Assembly (NCBI GenBank): GCA_019116245.1
Contig: DXCC01000005.1
Coordinates: 46,702 to 110,701 of the forward strand
Source of the DNA: Candidatus Tidjanibacter faecipullorum
Lineage (GTDB): Bacteria; Bacteroidota; Bacteroidia; Bacteroidales; Rikenellaceae
Direction of reading: 5' to 3'
DNA: 64,000 nucleotides
Shown here: positions 58,262 through 64,000 of the stretch, piece by piece
How positions within the stretch are numbered: position 1 is the stretch's first letter
Layout of the letters: each line of letters opens with the position of its first letter
Notes under the pieces: model-generated
The model's input: only the letters and a program-made list of their open reading frames with translations
Databases searched by the model: none
Told to the model about the DNA's origin: nothing
Program-made: the position numbers and the translations under genes

Positions 58262-59167
58262 TCATTCCGCCCACCGGCCGTAACAGGCCCGGTAGAAGAC
58301 GCCCAGCGGCAGCATCTTGCGGGCGCGGTCATAGAAGAACAGTTCTCCGAACCGCTCCCTGGCGGGAGTCGGGAAGAGCTGGTTGGTAATACTCTTGGCC
58401 AGCAGGGCCGACAACCCCATCGAGTAGAGGTTCAGCACCAGGAATCCCTCCTCGGCCAGCAGCTGCGCACAACACGTCAGCATCTCGCCGATCTGCTGCT
58501 CCAGCACCCACTTCTCCCCCTCCGGGCCGCGGCCATAGGCGGGCGGATCGAGGATGATGCCGTCATAACGGCGTCCGCGGCGCACCTCGCGGCGGATAAA
58601 CTTGAGCGCATCCTCCACGATCCAGCGGATGCCGTCCAGCCCGCTCGCCTCCATGTTCTCGCGCGACCAGGTAATCACCTGCCGCACGGCATCGATATGG
58701 GTTACGTCGGCTCCCGCACTGCGGGCGGCCAACGAAGCCCCTCCGGTGTAGGCAAAGAGGTTCAGCACGCGCGGCGTCTCCTGCCGCCGACGGCGCAGGG
58801 CAGATACGGAGTCGTAGATGAAATTCCAGTTCTCGGCCTGCTCCGGAAAGAGGCCCACGTGCTTGAAGGAGGTCAGCCCCAGCCGCATCCGCAGCGACAT
58901 CGCCCCGTAGCGGTAACCGACGAACCACTGTTCGGGCATCCCGTCGCGCAACAGCCAGCGGCCACGCTCCTCGCTACCCCCCTCGCGCCGGAAGACGGCC
59001 GTCGCCAGCCGTTCCCACTCCCGTTCGGGCAGCGACCGGTTCCAGATGGCCTGCGGTTCGGGACGTACGGTCACCCAACGGCCGAAACGCTCCAGCTTCT
59101 CGAAATTGCCGCAGTCGATCAGTTCGTAATCCTCCCACACGGGGGTCAATATCTCCGGTCCTTGCAT
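58262..59167 (-). CDS. Class I SAM-dependent methyltransferase (RlmI-like)
   Basis: A 301-residue methyltransferase of the RlmI/RlmL-C group, which modify cytosine bases in rRNA. SAM motif VLNLFAYTGGASLAARSAGA, then VTHIDAVRQVITWSRENME and the catalytic DPPAYGRGPEGEKW. The N-terminal 80 residues are a putative RNA-binding part without PUA. Exact base target is unknown. It follows the U32 gene on the same strand, with 51 bp between. Confidence 0.87.
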   Translation of the reverse strand: MQGPEILTPVWEDYELIDCGNFEKLERFGRWVTVRPEPQAIWNRSLPEREWERLATAVFRREGGSEERGRWLLRDGMPEQWFVGYRYGAMSLRMRLGLTSFKHVGLFPEQAENWNFIYDSVSALRRRRQETPRVLNLFAYTGGASLAARSAGADVTHIDAVRQVITWSRENMEASGLDGIRWIVEDALKFIRREVRRGRRYDGIILDPPAYGRGPEGEKWVLEQQIGEMLTCCAQLLAEEGFLVLNLYSMGLSALLAKSITNQLFPTPARERFGELFFYDRARKMLPLGVFYRACYGRWAE

Positions 59168-59218
59168 TGTTGTTCGTTATGATCGCAGGCCCGCCTCTGT
59201 GCCGGGCCTTTCTGTTCG

Positions 59219-61057
59219 TTACTTGTCTTCGCGCCCCTCATAGACGACCCGCATCCGGCACTGGTCGCAGTCGAACTCCAGCCGGTAGCGGAATCCGCCG
59301 TGACGCAGCCACAACGGCCCGCCTACTCCACCCTGACGCAGGCACATGCCCAGCTCGCGACGCACACAGTAGGGCGTGCGCATCACCGACACGCCCCGCA
59401 AATCGTGCTGCAGATCGTATCCCGCCGCAGCCCCCGCACCGCCGTGCCGTTCGTAGAACCGGCGCGCCAATCGGTTGGTGATATTCTCGTACCCGTCGGG
59501 CGTGCCGTAGGGATAGCGCACCGTCTCGTCCCGTTCCGGAATGCGACGCGGAGCGGGACGGCCGATCCGGGCCTCCGCCAGACGCTCCAGCCCCTCGCGG
59601 CGCAGGGCATTCAGCTCGCCCATCCGCAGGAAAGGCACCTCCTCCGTTTCCGGAAAGTGCACCTCCACGACCTGAAAAATCGTATCGCCCGCCTTGGCCA
59701 GCTGACCGATGATCGTCTCGCGCATGCGCCGGGCATCGCGCGCCGCACCGTTCGCACAGGGACAGGCAGCCGAAGCCGTCACCCCCTCCTCGTCGGTAAA
59801 GCGCACCCGGAGTTCCGTCGGGGTCACCTCGACCTCCGCCCGCACGCCGATCGTGCGACGGGAGCGGCACCCCTCCAGCGTATCGTAAAAACGTTTGTCG
59901 TAATTGCGGAAAATCTCCGTGCCGACCCGCACCGCCGTCTCGCGGTTGGGCCAGACGCGCCGCCCCTCGACCCGATTGACATTCGTTCCGGTCAATTCGT
60001 CGCCAGCCAGCCAGCAGATGCCGTCGCCCGGCGTCAGCGTCTCCCGGCCGTCCAGTTCAAACCACCCCTTGCCCGTGCGGCTCACCCGGCCGACCGACCG
60101 GCCAACCGCCTTGGGCGTGTCGGGCGTGGAGACGCCACGGCGGCGGCCGTCGAAGAAATATTCCGTCCGCCCGCGCGAAAAGGTACGCGCAATGTCGGGC
60201 TCGAAACCGGGATCGCTCACCCCGGCCGACGAACGCGACAGGCCGCGCGGCGCCATCGCCTCGTCGAGGCAGCGGCGATACCAGGCGACCGTATTGCGCA
60301 CATAGGCCGCATCCTTCAGGCGGCCTTCGATCTTGAAGGAGGTGATGCCCGCATCGAGCAGATCGCCCACCCGCCCCGAAAGATCCATGTCGCGCACCGA
60401 GAGCAGATGCTTGCCGCTGCGCAGCACGCGGCCCTCGCCGTCGAGCAGGTCGTAGGCCAGTCGGCACGCCTGCGAACAGTCGCCCCGGTTGCCGCTGCGG
60501 AAAGACATCGTGCGGCTCATGTAGCAACGGCCGCTGCAGCTGACACAGATGGCGCCGTTCACGAAGCACTCCAGCTCCGTATCGGTCGCCCGCCGGATGG
60601 CCCGGATCTCGGCCAGCGAGAGGTTGCGCTCCAGAATTACGCGCGAGAAGCCGCTCCGCGCCAGAAAATCGACCTTCTCGGGCGAAACGTTGTAGGTCTG
60701 GGTCGAGGCATGCAGTTCGACACCCTGCAGCCCCATCTCCATGTAGGCCATGTCCTGCACGATCAGCGCATCGACGCCGGCATCGATCACCTCCCGGGCG
60801 ATGCGCTCCGCCTCGGCCAGTTCGTCGTCAAAGACCAGCGTATTGAGCGTCACGTAGACCCGCACGCCGAACGGCCGGGCCGCAGCCACCACACGGGCGA
60901 TGTCCTCCACCGGGTTGCCGGCCGCCTGCCGCGCACCGAAACGGGGTCCGCCCATATACACGGCATCGGCCCCGCAGGCAATGGCAGCCCGGGCCACCTC
61001 CGCGTCGCGTGCCGGAGCCAGCAGTTCGATGGTATGTTGTCTCGCCTTGTTCTCCAT
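59219..61057 (-). CDS. U32-family protein (RlhA-like, rRNA hydroxylation type)
   Basis: A 612-residue protein of the peptidase U32 family with an extra C-terminal part of the DUF3656/RlhA type. Members of this subgroup hydroxylate 23S rRNA or act on related RNA rather than cutting peptides. The N-terminal barrel includes LLAPARDAEVARAAIACGADAVYMGG; the iron-sulfur Cys cluster is in ECFVNGAICVSCSGRCYMSR and CSQACRLAYDL. The later part has LTPGDGICWLAGDELTGTNVNRV. Start at 61057 (MENKARQHTI) chosen as the family start. A -7 box lies upstream. Confidence 0.88.
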   Translation of the reverse strand: MENKARQHTIELLAPARDAEVARAAIACGADAVYMGGPRFGARQAAGNPVEDIARVVAAARPFGVRVYVTLNTLVFDDELAEAERIAREVIDAGVDALIVQDMAYMEMGLQGVELHASTQTYNVSPEKVDFLARSGFSRVILERNLSLAEIRAIRRATDTELECFVNGAICVSCSGRCYMSRTMSFRSGNRGDCSQACRLAYDLLDGEGRVLRSGKHLLSVRDMDLSGRVGDLLDAGITSFKIEGRLKDAAYVRNTVAWYRRCLDEAMAPRGLSRSSAGVSDPGFEPDIARTFSRGRTEYFFDGRRRGVSTPDTPKAVGRSVGRVSRTGKGWFELDGRETLTPGDGICWLAGDELTGTNVNRVEGRRVWPNRETAVRVGTEIFRNYDKRFYDTLEGCRSRRTIGVRAEVEVTPTELRVRFTDEEGVTASAACPCANGAARDARRMRETIIGQLAKAGDTIFQVVEVHFPETEEVPFLRMGELNALRREGLERLAEARIGRPAPRRIPERDETVRYPYGTPDGYENITNRLARRFYERHGGAGAAAGYDLQHDLRGVSVMRTPYCVRRELGMCLRQGGVGGPLWLRHGGFRYRLEFDCDQCRMRVVYEGREDK

Positions 61058-61093
61058 GTCAACGCCGAATCGTTGTGCACGATCCGGTACGCG

Positions 61094-61101
61094 CAAAGAT
61101 A
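61094..61101 (-). promoter_or_regulatory. -7 box of the U32 gene
   Basis: Minus-strand TATCTTTG, 37 bp before the start codon; no clear -33 box. Confidence 0.6.
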
Positions 61102-61157
61102 CGCAAGAAAACGGGAATCCGCCCCATCCCCGCCCGGGGAACGCACCGACAAAAAAA

Positions 61158-61185
61158 GCGGAACCGCCCCTCGGGGCAGTTCCGC
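61158..61185 (-). terminator. Terminator of the TPR gene
   Basis: GCGGAAC-(C)-GCCCC pairs with GGGGC-(A)-GTTCCGC around a TC loop. On the minus strand seven T follow (61157-61151). It lies 24 bp past the stop codon. Confidence 0.9.
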
Positions 61186-61208
61186 CGACAAGATCCCCGA
61201 AAGGGGGA

Positions 61209-62186
61209 CTATTTCGCGGGAGCCGGTTTGGTGAGAATATCCACCTGCGTTTTGGCGGCAGCTACGCTGTTGCCGCTGGTCACCTTGGCATAGGTTGCCA
61301 GGGCAGCCTCCTTGTTTTCGGTGTTCTGGTAAGCGGCGCCGAGCATGTAGTAGATGTCCGACTGTACGTCCGCATCGGTCTGTGCCTCGGCGGCAGCCTC
61401 ACCCCACGCAATCACGTTGGCCCAGTCCTGGGCGTTCGTAGCGGTCTGGATGCGGAGCAGCTGGGCCTGCGCATTGGTCGGATCGACGGTCAGCAGTTCG
61501 TCGATGGCGGCATATACGCCCTCCTTGTCCGACTCGGAGGCAGCCTCGGAGGCGCGGAGCAACTGATAGTAAACGTATTTCTCCTTGGCCTGTGCGGCGG
61601 GCTCGGCATAGCGGCTGTGCTGCTGCTCGAGAGCCATCACGTCACGATAAACCTTCAGACCGTTCTCGTAGTCGCCCGAAGCGGCATAGCTTTCGGCCAG
61701 ATAGAGGGCCAGGTCGGTATCCTTGGGGTTCGACTCGTAACCCTTCGAGAAGATTTCGATGGCTTTGGCCCAGTCCTTCTCGTTGAACGCCTTGGCACCC
61801 ATGAAAGTGTAGGTCTGCGAGATCAGCTTGCGGGCGTTGGCCTCGGTCTTGAAATCCTGGAAAAGCTGGCTGTACATCACGGCCTTGTCGAGCGAAGCGA
61901 GCGCGTTGTCGAAATTGCCCGTCTTGCAGAGGTTCAGACCGTTCTGGAAATAACAGGTCGGGAGCAGTTTCTGAGCGGCCGTCACCGTCGAAGCGGCATC
62001 GGCACCGGCGTTGAGACCCATCTCGACGGCCTGCTCGAGCACGGGAATGGCACCGGCATAGTTCTTGTTCTGAATCAGCGCAACGGCCTCGTTGTACTTC
62101 GTGTTCACCTCATTGACCGTCTGTGCGGAGAGTTCTACCGCACCGAAAACGGCGATCGCCGCCAAAAGGATGCTGAATTTTTTCAT
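61209..62186 (-). CDS. Exported tetratricopeptide repeat protein
   Basis: A 325-residue exported protein with a signal peptide (KKFSILLAAIAVFGAVELSA) and about six TPR motifs: YNEAVALIQNKNYAGAIPVLEQAVEMG, NLCKTGNFDNALASLDKAV, DWAKAIEIFSKGYESNPKD, SGDYENGLKVYRDVM, GVYAAIDELLTVDPTNAQ and QNTENKEAALATYAKV. TPR domains bind other proteins. Partner and role are unknown; it is common for such proteins to help envelope assembly. Start at 62186 was chosen as the signal-peptide methionine. Confidence 0.85.
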   Translation of the reverse strand: MKKFSILLAAIAVFGAVELSAQTVNEVNTKYNEAVALIQNKNYAGAIPVLEQAVEMGLNAGADAASTVTAAQKLLPTCYFQNGLNLCKTGNFDNALASLDKAVMYSQLFQDFKTEANARKLISQTYTFMGAKAFNEKDWAKAIEIFSKGYESNPKDTDLALYLAESYAASGDYENGLKVYRDVMALEQQHSRYAEPAAQAKEKYVYYQLLRASEAASESDKEGVYAAIDELLTVDPTNAQAQLLRIQTATNAQDWANVIAWGEAAAEAQTDADVQSDIYYMLGAAYQNTENKEAALATYAKVTSGNSVAAAKTQVDILTKPAPAK

Positions 62187-62265
62187 CGTTGTTTTCGTTC
62201 GTTGATTGTATTGTAATGTTCTTGTAGTGCTGCTGTCCGGGTGCAACCCGAGACAAGGAATCTGA

Positions 62266-62273
62266 CAAAATTA
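62266..62273 (-). promoter_or_regulatory. -7 box of the TPR gene
   Basis: Minus-strand TAATTTTG, 80 bp before the start codon; no convincing -33 box. Confidence 0.5.
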
Positions 62274-62299
62274 AGCAAATCAATCGGCTTCGTCAAGCG

Positions 62300-62749
62300 T
62301 CAGCGGCGCAGTTTGGCAAAAAAATCGCGCATCAGGCCACTGCACTCCTCCTCGAGCACCCCTGCGGAGACCTGCGTTTTGGGATGCAGGAGCGCCTCGC
62401 CGAACCGCGAGTAGCCCCGTTTGGGATCGGCGGCACCGTACACGATCCGCCCCACCTGGGCCCACGCGCACGCTCCGGCACACATCACGCACGGCTCGAC
62501 CGTCACATAGAGCGTACAGTCGCCGAGGTACTTGCCGCCGGCCGCATTCATCGCCGCCGTGAGCGCCTGCATCTCGGCATGGGCCGTGGCATCGCCCAGC
62601 GTCTCCACCAGATTGTGTCCGCGGCCGACGATCCGTCCGCCCGCCACGACGACGGCTCCGATGGGCACCTCGTTCTCATTCAACGCACAACGTGCCTCGG
62701 AAATTGCCGCACGCATAAAAAATTCATCCTGTTTCCGTCCCTTCTCCAT
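62300..62749 (-). CDS. tadA: tRNA adenosine(34) deaminase
   Basis: A 149-residue cytidine-deaminase-fold enzyme that converts A34 to inosine in tRNA-Arg. Zinc and catalytic motifs: HAEMQALTAAMNAAGG (HAE) and VEPCVMCAGACAWAQV (PCxxC). The N-terminal VPIGAVVVAGGRIVGRGHN fits the family. Length typical. Divergent from aspS; a -7 box lies at 62786-62779. Confidence 0.96.
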   Translation of the reverse strand: MEKGRKQDEFFMRAAISEARCALNENEVPIGAVVVAGGRIVGRGHNLVETLGDATAHAEMQALTAAMNAAGGKYLGDCTLYVTVEPCVMCAGACAWAQVGRIVYGAADPKRGYSRFGEALLHPKTQVSAGVLEEECSGLMRDFFAKLRR

Positions 62750-62758
62750 GAAAATGAT

Positions 62759-62766
62759 TACCTTTG
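62759..62766 (+). promoter_or_regulatory. -7 box of aspS
   Basis: TACCTTTG, 109 bp before the aspS start codon; its -33 region is weak. It overlaps the tadA upstream region, so the divergent promoters are close. Confidence 0.5.
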
Positions 62767-62778
62767 AGATCCGTTTTG

Positions 62779-62786
62779 CAAAGATA
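62779..62786 (-). promoter_or_regulatory. -7 box of tadA
   Basis: Minus-strand TATCTTTG, 30 bp before the tadA start codon. Confidence 0.6.
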
Positions 62787-62874
62787 GCACAAACGCGCTT
62801 TGTTGTAGAATATCAACCGCTTCGTTTCGCCGCCGCGGCGTCACGCGGGCGGATCGAATCAAACATACGACCTT

Positions 62875-64000
62875 ATGTACAGAACTCACACCTGCGGCCA
62901 GTTGCGCATCGCCGACGTCGGCACCGAAGTGAAACTCGCCGGCTGGGTACAGAAAGTGCGCAACCTGGGTGCGATGACCTTCATCGACCTGCGCGACCGT
63001 TACGGCATCACCCAGCTCGTCCTGGACGAGAACACCCCCGCCGAAGTGCGCGACGCCGCTGCCGAAGTGGGACGCGAATATGTCCTGCAAGTCATCGGCA
63101 CCGTCCGGGAGCGCTCCTCCAAAAACGCCAAGATAGCTACGGGCGACATCGAGATCGCCGTCACGACACTCAACATCCTGAACCGTTCGGAGGTTCCCCC
63201 CTTCACCATCGAGGAGCAGAGCGACGGCGGCGACGAGCTGCGCATGCGCTACCGTTACCTCGACCTGCGCCGTCCCCCGCTGCAGCGCAACCTGATGCTG
63301 CGCCACCGCATGGCCCAGAGCCTGCGCCGCTTCCTGGACAACGAAGGCTTCCTCGAGATCGAGACCCCCTTCCTGATCCGCTCCACGCCCGAAGGCGCAC
63401 GCGACTTCGTCGTGCCCTCGCGCATGAATGCGGGCGAGTTCTACGCACTGCCCCAGTCGCCCCAGACCTTCAAGCAGCTGCTCATGGTGTCTGGTTATGA
63501 CCGCTACTTCCAGATCGTGCGCTGCTTCCGTGACGAAGACCTGCGCGCCGACCGCCAGCCGGAGTTCACGCAGATCGACTGCGAGATGTCGTTCGTCGAG
63601 CAGGAGGACGTGCTGGAGGTATTCGAGCGACTGGCCAAATACATGTTCCGCGAGACGCTGGGCATCACGTTCGACTACCAGTTCCAGCGCATGCCGTGGC
63701 AGGAGGCCATGGCCCGCTACGGCTCCGACAAACCCGATATCCGCTTCGGCATGGAGATCAACGACCTCTCGGAAGAGGCCCACGGCAAAGGTTTCGTGGT
63801 GTTTGACTCGGCCGAATATGTGGGCGGCATCGTTGCCAAGGGCTGTGCCGACTACACGCGCAAGCAGATCGACGAACTGACCGAATTCGTGAAACGTCCC
63901 CAGGTGGGCGCCAAAGGACTGGTATGGATCCGGCTGGCTGCCGACGGCTCGATCAAGTCGAGCATCGACAAGTTCTTCTCGGCCGACGAATTGCGGGCCT
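62875..64000 (+). CDS. aspS: Aspartate--tRNA ligase (5' part)
   Basis: About 375 residues, running off the right edge; the full enzyme is near 590. It charges tRNA-Asp. The N-terminal OB-fold anticodon-binding domain is seen in [24 protein letters not shown]. The class II core follows with [20 protein letters not shown], then [13 protein letters not shown] and the motif 2 [21 protein letters not shown]. The GAD insertion begins after residue 280 ([15 protein letters not shown]). Start at 62875 is supported by the canonical [11 protein letters not shown]. Confidence 0.97.
   Translation, partial: MYRTHTCGQLRIADVGTEVKLAGWVQKVRNLGAMTFIDLRDRYGITQLVLDENTPAEVRDAAAEVGREYVLQVIGTVRERSSKNAKIATGDIEIAVTTLNILNRSEVPPFTIEEQSDGGDELRMRYRYLDLRRPPLQRNLMLRHRMAQSLRRFLDNEGFLEIETPFLIRSTPEGARDFVVPSRMNAGEFYALPQSPQTFKQLLMVSGYDRYFQIVRCFRDEDLRADRQPEFTQIDCEMSFVEQEDVLEVFERLAKYMFRETLGITFDYQFQRMPWQEAMARYGSDKPDIRFGMEINDLSEEAHGKGFVVFDSAEYVGGIVAKGCADYTRKQIDELTEFVKRPQVGAKGLVWIRLAADGSIKSSIDKFFSADELRA

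Overview
The window looks like a chromosomal segment of a Bacteroidota bacterium, most likely Bacteroidales and possibly an Alistipes-like (Rikenellaceae) species. The reasons are: coding DNA that is clearly GC-rich, with AT-rich spacers; many promoters of the Bacteroidota type (-7 box TAnnTTTG, occasionally with TTTG about 19-20 bp upstream); few Shine-Dalgarno sites; and families typical of the phylum (BACON lipoproteins, DUF5689 lipoproteins beside a TonB-dependent receptor, DUF3109, DUF1015 next to serC/serA, an S9B dipeptidyl peptidase IV). The genus is an inference. No rRNA, tRNA, CRISPR array, insertion sequence or prophage was seen.

Layout. 1-6.6 kb: small HTH protein, dnaK, dipeptidyl peptidase IV, nadC. 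6.7-9.8 kb: an accessory-looking three-gene cassette on the + strand (protein-kinase-fold protein, von Willebrand A protein, pseudokinase fused to WG repeats), followed by a candidate small RNA. 10.1-17.4 kb: rRNA/tRNA methyltransferase, M20 amidohydrolase, glutaminyl cyclase, serS, ferredoxin, a secreted repeat protein, mqnC and ferritin. 17.5-29.9 kb: typA, aroB, queG, an acetyltransferase, rnz, rpsA, a DUF3089 lipoprotein, an MFS transporter and htpG. 30-37 kb: a minus-strand run with a flippase, aroQ, divIC-like gene, queE, hpt, tsf, rpsB, rpsI and rplM. 37-47 kb: flavin reductase, small outer-membrane protein, MATE exporter, two BACON proteins, then a probable operon yicC-gmk-nadD-TPR-ddl-DUF3109-M23 peptidase. 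47-50.8 kb: serC-serA-DUF1015. 51-55 kb: TonB-dependent receptor with two DUF5689 lipoproteins. 55-64 kb: lipocalin, acetyltransferase, rsmA, a methyltransferase, a U32 protein, TPR protein, tadA and the 5' part of aspS.

How the genes work together. Most are housekeeping: translation (serS, aspS, rpsA, rpsB, rpsI, rplM, tsf, typA, rsmA, tadA), NAD (nadC, nadD), serine (serC, serA), shikimate (aroB, aroQ), queuosine (queE, queG), menaquinone by the futalosine route (mqnC), cell wall and division (ddl, M23 peptidase, divIC-like) and chaperones (dnaK, htpG). dnaK, htpG and the lipocalin each have a sigma-54-like GG-N10-G[CA] element upstream, with a weaker one before ferritin, suggesting a shared stress regulon.

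The most novel-looking items are the kinase/VWA/pseudokinase-WG cassette and the small RNA after it. Three genes (kinase, acetyltransferase, second BACON protein) are each split by what looks like a one-base loss in a G/C run. This may reflect sequence errors or real decay and should be settled before interpreting those genes.
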